Below, one piece after another: positions 7,620 to 16,325 of a stretch of DNA of 55,266 nucleotides. The notes beneath the pieces were generated by a model, which was given only the letters and a program-made list of their open reading frames with translations, was not told the DNA's origin and ran no database searches. The position numbers and the translations under genes were made by a program. The stretch's first letter is position 1, and each line of letters begins with the position of its first letter. The stretch comes from Suilimivivens sp964507235 (GTDB taxonomy: Bacteria; Bacillota; Clostridia; Lachnospirales; Lachnospiraceae): contig CAZDPE010000005.1 of NCBI GenBank assembly GCA_964507235.1, positions 1 to 55,266 on the forward strand. Reading direction: 5' to 3'.

Positions 7620-9038
7620 TTAGTTATTTCCGCTGACTGTTGACTCATTCCCGCTGACTGTTACATTATTTCCGCTGACTGTCGTTTCCTTTTTCACATT
7701 TGTTAAGGAATCTCCGCTGACGGTCTGATCCTTTTCAGAATCAACAGGATCCAAATCAGGGAATGAATATGTTACATCCCGTCCGTCATCTTCCACCTCT
7801 ATGTTATAGCTCTTTGTAACATACCCTACCCTTCTCAATGTAATTGTATGATCTCCGGTTGCCTTATCATAGGTAACAGGTGAAATACCCATGTAAAGGT
7901 TGTCCTGATATACTTCTACATCTTCAGGCGCCTGAATTGTAATCGTATTCTTAGTATCGGTTTCTGTAATCTTATTTTCTGATACGGTGGAATCCTCTGA
8001 AGCCACTCCCGATGCTTCATTTAAAACTACCCTGACAGTAGTAATTTCCTTATTTACTTCAAAATATTCCGATACCGTATCATATCCTGACAAACTTGCA
8101 GTAATCTGATGAAGTCCGATGGGAAGCAAAACTGCATAAGCAGTATCAATTTTTGCTCCATCTACCTGCACATCCGCATTCGCCGGTGTAATAGAAAATA
8201 CAACCTTTCCATTTGTAACAGGAGGCATTTCTATATCTCTCAAATCAAGAATTGTTTCCTGATCCCTTATAATATTCACATCTCTGGTTTCATCAATTCC
8301 ATCCCCGGTAAGCCGGACAATATAACTGCCTTCCGGCACTGTTAACAGCATTCCTTCTGTTATTTGCTGTATTACACTTTGTCCTACTTCAATCCAGCCG
8401 CCAATTAAGGCTTCATCATTAATCAGATTAAGATATCCATGTCCCTTCTCTACTATTATGCTGACAATATCATGCCCTTCTCCTTTAACGGTCAATGTAT
8501 CCTGACTTAAAATTTCATCCAGAATAATCTCCTTTTCTCCGGAAAAGGCTTTTGCATTCCGGCTTATTGCATATACATCATTGCCTATCTGCAGAGTGCC
8601 GTCATTTAAATTAAGATGATATTTATTTATACCATCATAACTCCATATATCTTTAACCTGCTCAATGCTTCCTGCCTTTTCAAGGTTGCTGTTATATGCT
8701 ATGGAAATTACTTCTCCCGGCATAAGCTGTGCTATAGTAAGGGCACTGCCAAATCTGTCCTGCACCACTGTAGTGCCGTCATAGCTCAGCGTCTTTTCCT
8801 CACCCCCGTTTGTGAGATAAACAGTAAAAGTTCCATCTTCCTGATTTATGTTCTTTAGTATTCCCTGCGCCGAAGATGTATAAATATCCACTTCTTCTTC
8901 CTCTTCGGCCAGGTTATCATAAGCGCTTTCAAAAGCCGCCTCTCTGGCCAGACCTATGGTTCCGCAGCCCGTAAGCACCAGACAAATTAAAACTACACCG
9001 GCTTTTAAAATATTTTCCTTTTTTAAATTATTTTTCAT
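7620..9038 (-). CDS. PEGA-domain lipoprotein with VSGN-repeat tail
   Basis: Predicted exported lipoprotein of 472 aa. The signal peptide ends in a lipobox, LVLTGC, and is followed by an acidic linker. The middle is beta-rich and not assigned to a family. Two PEGA-like carbohydrate or wall-associated domains follow: VVFSITPANADVQVDGAKI onward (about residues 285-355) and the QAPEDVEVYQDNLYMGIS region (about 385-445). The last ~40 residues are low complexity with repeated TVSGNN/TVSGNE units. The start is the ATG at 9038 (AAGGGAAAG upstream); the frame continues 14 codons upstream without support. Function unknown. The C-terminal repeats could be variable in copy number. Confidence 0.75.
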   Translation of the reverse strand: MKNNLKKENILKAGVVLICLVLTGCGTIGLAREAAFESAYDNLAEEEEEVDIYTSSAQGILKNINQEDGTFTVYLTNGGEEKTLSYDGTTVVQDRFGSALTIAQLMPGEVISIAYNSNLEKAGSIEQVKDIWSYDGINKYHLNLNDGTLQIGNDVYAISRNAKAFSGEKEIILDEILSQDTLTVKGEGHDIVSIIVEKGHGYLNLINDEALIGGWIEVGQSVIQQITEGMLLTVPEGSYIVRLTGDGIDETRDVNIIRDQETILDLRDIEMPPVTNGKVVFSITPANADVQVDGAKIDTAYAVLLPIGLHQITASLSGYDTVSEYFEVNKEITTVRVVLNEASGVASEDSTVSENKITETDTKNTITIQAPEDVEVYQDNLYMGISPVTYDKATGDHTITLRRVGYVTKSYNIEVEDDGRDVTYSFPDLDPVDSEKDQTVSGDSLTNVKKETTVSGNNVTVSGNESTVSGNN

Positions 9039-9084
9039 TATGTACTTTCCCTTCGATTTCCCTCTCGCTTCGCTCGCCAATTCC

Positions 9085-9138
9085 CTTTAAATACCTCCGC
9101 CCAAGCACGCTTTGCGGTTGTCTTTAAAGGCACTTGGC
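9085..9138. repeat. 54-bp hairpin repeat, left copy flanking the assembly gap
   Basis: Identical to 9239-9292 over all 54 bases. Each unit can fold into a long imperfect hairpin: CCTTTAAATACCTCCGC pairs with GCGGTTGTCTTTAAAGG (14 of 17 positions, the first base lying one nt outside the unit) around a 13-nt loop. It lies between the CotS-like gene and the PEGA lipoprotein gene. Confidence 0.9.
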
Positions 9139-9238
9139 NNNNNNNNNNNNNNNNNNNNNNNNNNNNNNNNNNNNNNNNNNNNNNNNNNNNNNNNNNNNNN
9201 NNNNNNNNNNNNNNNNNNNNNNNNNNNNNNNNNNNNNN
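9139..9238. other. Assembly gap of 100 N
   Basis: Exactly 100 N, the usual placeholder for a gap of unknown size. Identical 54-bp repeats on both sides suggest the assembler broke on a tandem array. Translations that span the gap are not real evidence of a gene. Confidence 0.97.
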
Positions 9239-9292
9239 CTTTAAATACCTCCGCCCAAGCACGCTTTGCGGTTGTCTTTAAAGGCACTTGGC
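9239..9292. repeat. 54-bp hairpin repeat, right copy flanking the assembly gap
   Basis: Exact direct copy of 9085-9138, ending 7 bp before the stop codon of the CotS-like gene. See the left copy for the hairpin structure. Confidence 0.9.
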
Positions 9293-9298
9293 TCTGCC

Positions 9299-10297
9299 CT
9301 ATACGCACATTATATCATACTTCTGTTTAAATGCCTGTAAAAAATCTGTTTTTTGCTGTTCCTGCTGGTGGATTTTTTCAAGTTTTTCCATATTCTTGCC
9401 GGGAATCCACGCTTTGCCGGAGTTATAATAAAAGTTTACTATCTTCCAGAATTTCTCAGGATACGATAATCGATAGTACAATTCCATATAATTTTCCTGT
9501 TTCAGGTCATTTTCCTTTTCATATGCTCCTAAAAGCTCAAATCCAACTGTCCTTGACCAGTCACTTTTTTCCAAAAGCTTTCTCATAAACAAATAGATAT
9601 CCCTCACCGGGCTGTCTATCATACATTTCTCAAAATTAATTATATTCAGCTGCCCGCCCGCAAAAATCAGATTATGATGCTGAAAATCACCATGACAAAC
9701 AATACCGTAATTTTCTTTTTTCATCCCCTCTGCATACCTGCAGTAATCTGATGCTGTCTGCAATGCAAGCTGAAAAAAATAATCATAACACTGCATCAAA
9801 TAAATCTCGAAATCTGTTTTTTGCCCTTTTTCCTTCAGAAATTTTTTTACCCTGCGAAGCTCCCTGTTATGCTTTTCAAACTCCTGGCTTACCGTATAGC
9901 CGCTGGCTGCAGCAGGCAGTGTTTCATCTGCTGTTGATACCTTGTGCAGCTTCGCCAGCATCCTCATGGCAAGAACACATTCTTCCATATCCCGGACATT
10001 GCATTCCCTGCCCTCAAAATACGTTTTTAATATATAACAGGTTCCATCTGTATCAGCAGTAAGAAGCTCTCCTTCTTTATTCTTTATTATTTCTTCTATA
10101 TTTAAAAAACCCCTGCTTTGAATCATTCGGAGCACTGCATCCTGAAAAATGCTTTTTTCCTTATGCCCCGTAAATTCTTTCAAAATCAGAGTTCCCCGAT
10201 TGGTTTCACATAAAGCGCAGCCGCGTCCTTTCCAGGTACGAAACACTTCAATTTCATAATTTTCAAGTAAACTGACATATCTGTCATTCACAGCCAT
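9299..10297 (-). CDS. CotS-like spore coat / aminoglycoside-phosphotransferase-fold protein
   Basis: About 332 aa with the kinase-like fold of the CotS/CotI/YutH spore coat family. The catalytic-loop motif HGDFQHHN is present and is followed by NIINFEKCMIDSPVRDIYLF. In active members the metal-binding aspartate sits in an IDF-type motif; here it is INF, so the enzyme may be inactive. The start is uncertain: TTG 10306, ATG 10297 (used here) or GTG 10291. A GGGGG site is best spaced for the GTG. It follows cca on the same strand. A sporulation role is inferred from family membership and the nearby sporulation genes. Confidence 0.75.
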   Translation of the reverse strand: MAVNDRYVSLLENYEIEVFRTWKGRGCALCETNRGTLILKEFTGHKEKSIFQDAVLRMIQSRGFLNIEEIIKNKEGELLTADTDGTCYILKTYFEGRECNVRDMEECVLAMRMLAKLHKVSTADETLPAAASGYTVSQEFEKHNRELRRVKKFLKEKGQKTDFEIYLMQCYDYFFQLALQTASDYCRYAEGMKKENYGIVCHGDFQHHNLIFAGGQLNIINFEKCMIDSPVRDIYLFMRKLLEKSDWSRTVGFELLGAYEKENDLKQENYMELYYRLSYPEKFWKIVNFYYNSGKAWIPGKNMEKLEKIHQQEQQKTDFLQAFKQKYDIMCV

Positions 10298-10362
10298 TAC
10301 CCCCAATGTAAGTCATATCCTATCTTATGAGGGTATTTTAAAAAGTATTACTTTCCTTTTGC

Positions 10363-11721
10363 TTAACTTTCCTTATTTTCTAATAATTCCCACACCTTTT
10401 GAAGAAGAATTTCCCTATCGTTTAAAGCAGGCTCTTCCACTACCAAATCAAGCAGTTCTGTGAGCATTTCACCAAGCTCCCTTCCCGGCTTCATGCCTGC
10501 ACTCTGAATTAAATCCCTTCCGTTTACAGCCAGCGTTTTCAGGGATACGCACTGCCTTTTATCAAGAATATCCTGATAAACCTTGCGGACTTCCTTAATA
10601 TTTTCTTCTTTTTCATCCCACTGATAAGTGCTCTGAGCCAGTATATCCGCTTCCTTTACTTCCAAAAGAAGGGGAAATACATCTTCTCCTATTTTCATTA
10701 CCGCTCTTCTCACATTTTTCGCTTTGGGCTCTATATACCAGTCATGATATCTGACCAGCTTTTTTACCATATAAATAGTATCATTATCAAATTTAAGTCT
10801 GTGCAGAATATTTCCGGCAATTTCTTCCGAAACATCAGGATGTCCATGAAAATGATAAATTCCTTCCTCATCTATTGTCAGACAGGAAGGCTTCCCCATA
10901 TCATGAAACAGCATTGCAAGCCGCAGCACTTTATCAGCGCGCACTGATTTCATAGCTTCTAATGTATGCACACCGACACTGTAACAATGGTGCGGATTTA
11001 CCTGCTCTGTTTCCATGCAGATATCGAACTCCGGAAGTATCACCGCTGTAATTCCGGTTTCATATGCAATTTTAAGATACTCCGGATGGGCTGATACCAC
11101 TAGCTTAACAAGCTCCGTCTGAATTCTTTCCGCACTGATTTTATTTAAAGCAGGCGCAAGCTCGCGAATGGCTTTTGCGGTTTCCTCTTCTATCCGGTAT
11201 CCCAGCTGCGCCGAAAATCTCACCGCACGCATAATCCGCAGTGCATCTTCTGAAAATCTCTCCAAAGGACTTCCCACGCACCGGATAACCTGTCTGTTAA
11301 TATCCTCTATTCCACCAAAAATATCAATAAGCCCCTCATTTTCATTATATGCCATGGCATTAATGGTAAAATCGCGGCGTTTTAAATCCTCTTCCAGATT
11401 AGAAGTAAATATTACTTCCTTGGGATGCCTGCTGTCTTCATATTCCCCATCAATCCGATAAGTTGTTACCTCAAAGCCTTCTCTGTCAAGCATTACTGTT
11501 ACTGTACCGTGTTTAATCCCCGTATCCACAGTACGCCGGAAAAGCTCCTTCACCTGACAGGGTGACGCCGAGGTGGTAATATCCCAGTCATCGGGCACTC
11601 TTCCTAAAATGGAATCACGAATACAGCCGCCTATTGCATATGCTTCGTAGCCGGCCTTCCTGATAGTGTCTATAATATATTTTACTTTTTCCGGTAATTG
11701 TATCGCGATATTATTCTGCAT
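10363..11721 (-). CDS. cca: CCA tRNA nucleotidyltransferase
   Basis: Class II nucleotidyltransferase of 452 aa that builds or repairs the 3' CCA end of tRNAs. The N-terminal active site is clear: GGCIRDSILGRVPDDWDITT (about residues 31-50) holds the G-S and DxD elements, and RRDFTINAMAYN follows. An HD domain (LRLAMLFHDMGKPSCL, then HFHGHPDVS) is at about residues 265-300, so this is the HD-fused subtype common in Clostridia. The C-terminal domain is helical. It lies between proS (upstream) and the CotS-like gene. Confidence 0.95.
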   Translation of the reverse strand: MQNNIAIQLPEKVKYIIDTIRKAGYEAYAIGGCIRDSILGRVPDDWDITTSASPCQVKELFRRTVDTGIKHGTVTVMLDREGFEVTTYRIDGEYEDSRHPKEVIFTSNLEEDLKRRDFTINAMAYNENEGLIDIFGGIEDINRQVIRCVGSPLERFSEDALRIMRAVRFSAQLGYRIEEETAKAIRELAPALNKISAERIQTELVKLVVSAHPEYLKIAYETGITAVILPEFDICMETEQVNPHHCYSVGVHTLEAMKSVRADKVLRLAMLFHDMGKPSCLTIDEEGIYHFHGHPDVSEEIAGNILHRLKFDNDTIYMVKKLVRYHDWYIEPKAKNVRRAVMKIGEDVFPLLLEVKEADILAQSTYQWDEKEENIKEVRKVYQDILDKRQCVSLKTLAVNGRDLIQSAGMKPGRELGEMLTELLDLVVEEPALNDREILLQKVWELLENKES

Positions 11722-11750
11722 CCGTCATTTCCCTGTTATTTCATAATAGA

Positions 11751-11778
11751 GGGAGCCGCATCACTGCCACGCAGCTCC
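11751..11778 (-). terminator. Possible terminator after proS
   Basis: GGGAGC...GCTCCC inverted repeat with further TGC/GCG pairing between proS and cca. The tract that follows on the minus strand (TCTATTATGAAAT) is only moderately T-rich, so termination may be partial. Confidence 0.55.
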
Positions 11779-11800
11779 CCTCACTTAATATCTTAATCTT

Positions 11801-13231
11801 TTAATATGCTCTTCCCCAGTATACCATTTTTTTCGCAGGTTTTCCGCAATATGCGCATGTATCGGACAAACATTCCTGATGGAAAGGCATGCATCTGCTG
11901 GAAACTCCCATCTTTTCCTTAATTTCTTCTTCACATGCTCTTTCGCCGCACCACATAGCTTTTACAAAACCTGATTTCTCAGCAAAAATATTCTCAAATT
12001 CTTCCCTGTTTGCCGCCACGTAAGTATGCTCTTCCACATGCTTTTTCGCTTTTGCAAGCATCTCAGCCTGGATTTTTTCAAGAAGCTCTGCCACGGTTTC
12101 TTCCAGCTTATCTAAAGCCGTTTTAATCTTTTCTCCGTTATCACGGCGGCAAATTACACATTTGCCCGCTTCAATATCCTTCGGTCCGATTTCCACACGC
12201 AAGGGGATTCCGCGCATTTCCTGTTCAGAAAATTTCCATCCGGGACTCTTATCGGAGTCATCCACCTTTACACGGAAATTGCTCAGCCTGTCACGGAGTT
12301 CATAAGCCTTATCAAGAACACCTTCTCTTTTCTGCTGAATCGGAATAATCATTACCTGGGTAGGCGCAATCTTAGGAGGCAGCACCAGACCGGAATCATC
12401 ACCATGAACCATGATAATTGCCCCGATAATTCTGGTGGACATACCCCATGAGGTCTGATGAACGTATTTCAGCTTATTATCCTTATCAGTAAACTGGATG
12501 CCGAAGGCTTTGGCAAATCCGTCGCCGAAATTGTGGCTTGTGCCCGACTGAAGCGCCTTGCCGTCATGCATCAATGCCTCAATAGTATAAGTAGCTTCTG
12601 CTCCCGCAAACTTTTCCTTTTCTGTTTTACGCCCCTTTACAACAGGAATAGCCAGCACCTCCTCACAGAAATCAGCATAAACATTCAGCATCTGCTCTGT
12701 TCTTTCTTCCGCTTCCTGTGCTGTAGCATGGGCTGTATGTCCTTCCTGCCATAAAAACTCCCTGGAACGCAGAAAAGGTCTTGTTTCTTTTTCCCAGCGT
12801 ACTACGCTGCACCACTGATTATAAACCCTGGGCAAATCCCTGTAAGACTGAATATCTCCTTTATAAAAATCGCAGAACAGTGTTTCAGAGGTAGGTCTGA
12901 CACACATTCTCTCCTGCAGAGGATTTAAACCGCCATGAGTAACCCATGCAACCTCAGGTGCAAAACCTTCTACATGATCCTTTTCCTTTTCAAGCAGACT
13001 TTCAGGGATAAACATAGGCATATACACATTTTCCACCCCTGTTGCTTTAAATCTTGCATCCAGCTCTTTTTGGATATTTTCCCAGATAGCATAACCTGCA
13101 GGTTTAATTACCATACATCCTTTTACATTGGAATAATCAATTAATTCCGCTTTTTTTACCACATCCGTATACCATTGTGCAAAGTCTTCATTCATGGATG
13201 TGATTGCCTCTACTAATTTCTTGTCAGCCAT
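11801..13231 (-). CDS. proS: Prolyl-tRNA synthetase, archaeal/eukaryote-like type
   Basis: Class II synthetase of 476 aa charging tRNA-Pro. The length and the ending (MVYWGRAY) identify the short type lacking the bacterial INS editing domain. Seen in order: MFIPESLLEKEKDHVEGFAP, the motif 2 region (RVYNQWCSVVRWEKETRPFL), and motif 3-like WGMSTRIIGAIIMVHGDDSG. The anticodon-binding domain follows, then a Cys-containing C-terminal zinc region (CGERAC, CAYCGK). The ATG has a GGAG site 9 nt upstream. Expression is probably controlled by the T-box leader directly upstream. Confidence 0.96.
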   Translation of the reverse strand: MADKKLVEAITSMNEDFAQWYTDVVKKAELIDYSNVKGCMVIKPAGYAIWENIQKELDARFKATGVENVYMPMFIPESLLEKEKDHVEGFAPEVAWVTHGGLNPLQERMCVRPTSETLFCDFYKGDIQSYRDLPRVYNQWCSVVRWEKETRPFLRSREFLWQEGHTAHATAQEAEERTEQMLNVYADFCEEVLAIPVVKGRKTEKEKFAGAEATYTIEALMHDGKALQSGTSHNFGDGFAKAFGIQFTDKDNKLKYVHQTSWGMSTRIIGAIIMVHGDDSGLVLPPKIAPTQVMIIPIQQKREGVLDKAYELRDRLSNFRVKVDDSDKSPGWKFSEQEMRGIPLRVEIGPKDIEAGKCVICRRDNGEKIKTALDKLEETVAELLEKIQAEMLAKAKKHVEEHTYVAANREEFENIFAEKSGFVKAMWCGERACEEEIKEKMGVSSRCMPFHQECLSDTCAYCGKPAKKMVYWGRAY

Positions 13232-13257
13232 TTTCGTTCTCCTTTGCTTTTACATAT

Positions 13258-13584
13258 TCAAAAGGGCGGCACGCCTTCCGCCCCGTAAGGGACCGGAATC
13301 CGGCGGTACCACCCTAATTAATGCATTGTAAACATTCTCTTTTCATACCGTTAACGCCGGTGTTACGCTGTATTTAAACGTCTGTTTCCGCATTCATACA
13401 GGACTCCAAGGCAGGTTCCAAATATTCCGCTTAAAAATCTTACAGCTCTTTTGCAGGTGCTTCGCCATGAGCCAAAGCTGCCCGTCAAAGGATTTTCTCT
13501 CTGGAAGGTTCCTATCTGTACTAGTCCTCTTCTTCGCCGTGCTTATTGCTTTATTCTTTCAATTGCTGCACATTTCTGCGCTGT
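13258..13584 (-). promoter_or_regulatory. T-box leader of proS
   Basis: The roughly 330-nt leader on the minus strand holds the conserved T-box sequence AGGGTGGTACCGCC (13302-13315) and a terminator GGGCGG/CCGCCC (13264-13283) ending in TTTT. Near its 5' end is the stem I signature GAAGAAGAGGACTAGTA, with CAGAGAG further along. T-boxes sense uncharged tRNA and allow readthrough when it accumulates. The gene controlled implies tRNA-Pro; I could not place the specifier codon with certainty. This leader fills the 384-bp gap between proS and the next gene. Confidence 0.93.
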
Positions 13585-13590
13585 ATTCTG

Positions 13591-13619
13591 ATTGTAGGCA
13601 AAATTTAAGAATTTGTCAA
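13591..13619 (-). promoter_or_regulatory. Sigma-A promoter of the proS T-box transcript
   Basis: On the minus strand a perfect TTGACA (13614-13619), exactly 17 nt, then TACAAT (13591-13596). Transcription should begin near 13584, just before the T-box stem I. The -35 overlaps the 3' end of the upstream O-antigen-ligase-like gene. Confidence 0.9.
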
Positions 13620-15199
13620 TATTCCCTGAAATATTTCTCTCCCATTCCCATAAGCAAAAAGACAAACGGCAGGTTCAATATCTGCGCAAAGCTCACCATA
13701 TTATGAATCAAATAGCAGAACGCACAGACTGCAAACAGAAAAGCCATGGGATTTTCCTTTCCTTTTCTTATATTTCTGATAATAAAAGATGCAAAAATCC
13801 CCACATAAAAACTGACCCCCAGAACTCCGGTGTTTACAAGCCCGGTAAGCAGCTCACAATGAGCGTTGGCAAGTCTGGAATTTCCAAACTCTTCTCTGAG
13901 CATAGCCCCTATCTCCGGTATGGAATAAGCATATTTGGAAAAACAGTCCGGCCCTGCACCAAACAGTTTATGTAACAAAGGCATTTCTTTAAAGGTTTCT
14001 ATGCCTGCATAAAAGGTCGTTCCCCTGCCGTTTCCCCAGCTTCTGCTAAAAGTAAAAAATTCATTTCCTGAAAACAGCGGCAGTTCCCATTTGGTATTTA
14101 TTGCGGCAAAAAGCAGAAACATGCCCGCAAGGGAACATACAATAACCAGCATCCATTTCCTTATCCGTTCTTTTTTTCCGGCACTTATGTTTTGCTTTTC
14201 CTTTTCATTTTGACTTTGAAGCTTCCCGGCTTTTCTTTTTAATATAAAATAAACCGCAAGACCTGCCAGGGAAATCCACAAAGAAAGAGAGGAAGCTGTA
14301 AAATATCCACATAAATTATTCACATCATAATTATATTTTCCCGGGAATATGTATCTGAGCATTCTGACAAGCTGTGCAGATATTCCCCACAAAAAAACGG
14401 TGAAAAACAGATTTTGCATCCATCTGCTGTTTTCTGCTGCTATCCACACAAGAATAAAAATCAGCCCGGCAAACCACAAAAACACGCTGCTGCTTCCCTG
14501 GCTGAAGCCTGCCATAAAGGCTGTCACTATGTAAATACCGCAAAATATCCTTCTAAAGTCCGGCCTGTACTGCTTTTTACTATTTTTCTCTCCGAATAGA
14601 AACAGGCAGATTCCCACAGGCGCAATTACGGAAAGATAACCGGTGAACCAGTTAATGTTTCCCAAAGTGGAAATAAAGTCAGGCTGAACAACCTCAAACG
14701 CAATGGGATAAAACGAAAAACGGTTGCAGACTCCCAACAGAAAAACAATGCCGGATGTCACCATAAGCGCATAATAAATTTTACTTTCTCCATTCCAGAA
14801 CCGTGAAATCAAAAAATATAACCCGCACAGCAAAACCAACGGAATACATCCTATGTACCAGCCTTCCGTTCCCCAAAGGGCTTCCTCTTTATGTTCAGTA
14901 AATACAAAGGATAAAAACACCTCCGTAGCGTAAAGCAGTACAAATAAATCGGTAGCGGAAACCCCGTCCCAATCAATAAGATAATCTCTTTCATGCCTGA
15001 TGGTCTTTTTTATCCTGCCTGCAAAACAAATAACAGCTATTAAGGTCAAAATCCCAAAACCAGCAATAGAAACATAAAGGAAAAACTTATTCTTGGCTTC
15101 TCCGATATCCAAATAGCCATTCTGCATATAAAAAGGATAAACGCAGAACATAATCAGCAGATATGCAGTTGTAAAAAGATTCGCCGCCTTTTTTATCAT
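13616..15199 (-). CDS. O-antigen ligase / Wzy-like polytopic membrane protein
   Basis: 527 aa with about ten or more membrane helices. A large extracellular loop near residues 385-455 contains GAGPDCFSKYAYS and NSRLANAHCELLTGLVNTG, the region conserved in the O-antigen ligase/polymerase (Wzy_C) superfamily. In Gram-positives such proteins may polymerise or transfer surface glycans; the exact substrate is unknown. It overlaps the 3' end of the AI-2E-family gene by 4 nt and is the last gene of a minus-strand cluster that begins with the histidine kinase at 20690. Confidence 0.75.
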   Translation of the reverse strand: MIKKAANLFTTAYLLIMFCVYPFYMQNGYLDIGEAKNKFFLYVSIAGFGILTLIAVICFAGRIKKTIRHERDYLIDWDGVSATDLFVLLYATEVFLSFVFTEHKEEALWGTEGWYIGCIPLVLLCGLYFLISRFWNGESKIYYALMVTSGIVFLLGVCNRFSFYPIAFEVVQPDFISTLGNINWFTGYLSVIAPVGICLFLFGEKNSKKQYRPDFRRIFCGIYIVTAFMAGFSQGSSSVFLWFAGLIFILVWIAAENSRWMQNLFFTVFLWGISAQLVRMLRYIFPGKYNYDVNNLCGYFTASSLSLWISLAGLAVYFILKRKAGKLQSQNEKEKQNISAGKKERIRKWMLVIVCSLAGMFLLFAAINTKWELPLFSGNEFFTFSRSWGNGRGTTFYAGIETFKEMPLLHKLFGAGPDCFSKYAYSIPEIGAMLREEFGNSRLANAHCELLTGLVNTGVLGVSFYVGIFASFIIRNIRKGKENPMAFLFAVCAFCYLIHNMVSFAQILNLPFVFLLMGMGEKYFREY

Positions 15200-16245
15200 A
15201 ATGCTTCCTTATCCCTGAAAAGATATTTACAGGTTTCACAAATAATCACAAGTCCCACGGGACCCTTAATAATACCAAATATACCAAACAATTTTATTCC
15301 TGCAAATACTGAAAATAAAATTCCTACCGGCCAGATTCCCACTTTATTTCCGATTAGTTTCGGCTCCAGAAATTCCCTGAGCAATGCACATATAACATAT
15401 AAGCATACAATTACGGCCGCTTTCCAGTAATTTCCCGAAATCAACTGAAAAAATGCCGCCGGCATAAGCATAATTCCTGTCCCGATAAAAGGAAGCATAT
15501 CCATAAAACCTGTAATAATGCCATATGCAATTCCTCCTTTTATTCCGCTAAGCCCTAATGTCAGCGCGCATATGGAGCTGATAATCAAAAGTATTATAAT
15601 CTGCGCTTTCAAATAAGTTTTCAGGTAGAGAATAATCTTGCTTATAATTTCCAAAACGCCTTTAAAATCACTGTTTTCCCTGAGCAACGTCATGATTTTT
15701 TCATAATCCTTCAAAATTAAAAACATTGCTATAACCATAATAACAAAAAAGCCCGCAATTCCTGCCATGCCTTTAACATACAATACGGATTTATCCATAA
15801 TTGCCGGCAATATCCTGACTTCCATATTTTCAATAAAAATATTTACCTGTTCCAGAACATAGCTTTCCACAGCATTACCGTCTATTCCGAAGCTGCTTTC
15901 CATAAAATTACAGCAGGTACCAAGAAATCCATTCAGCTCTTCTTCATAACAGGAAAGCTGCCCCGCAATTTCCCCGCCCTTACGAAACAGAAGGCTTCCG
16001 GTCAGCCACACTATCAGTAAAACAATCGCCAATGCAAGAATAAGTATTACGCCCGCCAACACGGATTTCTTTATTTTTTTTGCTGTTTTATTTGTGATTT
16101 TATTTAATAATCCGGCAAACAGAAAAGCAAAGATAAAAGGAGAAAATACAGGACTTAAGAATTTCATAAACAGGTAAACGCCCAGAATTACTACAGCAGA
16201 AATTACATATTTTCTTTGGTTTTCCGTCAAAAAATTTTTATCCAT
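15196..16245 (-). CDS. AI-2E family / YtvI-like membrane permease
   Basis: About 349 aa of polytopic membrane protein. An N-terminal pair of helices is followed by an extracellular segment and then a C-terminal helical block with LIISSICALTLGLSGIKGG and GTGIMLMPAAFFQLISGNYW, typical of the AI-2E transporter superfamily. That family includes the sporulation protein YtvI and PerM; substrates are mostly unproven. The ATG at 16245 is preferred because GGTGA lies 7 nt upstream; an ATG five codons earlier is unsupported. The 4-nt overlap with the next gene suggests coupled translation. Confidence 0.85.
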   Translation of the reverse strand: MDKNFLTENQRKYVISAVVILGVYLFMKFLSPVFSPFIFAFLFAGLLNKITNKTAKKIKKSVLAGVILILALAIVLLIVWLTGSLLFRKGGEIAGQLSCYEEELNGFLGTCCNFMESSFGIDGNAVESYVLEQVNIFIENMEVRILPAIMDKSVLYVKGMAGIAGFFVIMVIAMFLILKDYEKIMTLLRENSDFKGVLEIISKIILYLKTYLKAQIIILLIISSICALTLGLSGIKGGIAYGIITGFMDMLPFIGTGIMLMPAAFFQLISGNYWKAAVIVCLYVICALLREFLEPKLIGNKVGIWPVGILFSVFAGIKLFGIFGIIKGPVGLVIICETCKYLFRDKEAL

Positions 16246-16325
16246 AAAAAAATCACCCATCCGCCCGTTTTAATTGTTTCTAAAGCTAGTATGAGTAATT
16301 TTTTTCAGAATATAATATACACTTT

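Noticed and set aside
9038..9330. Short open frames spanning the run of N on both strands
   Set aside because: They are created by the 100-N placeholder and the flanking repeats; no ribosome sites or family matches.
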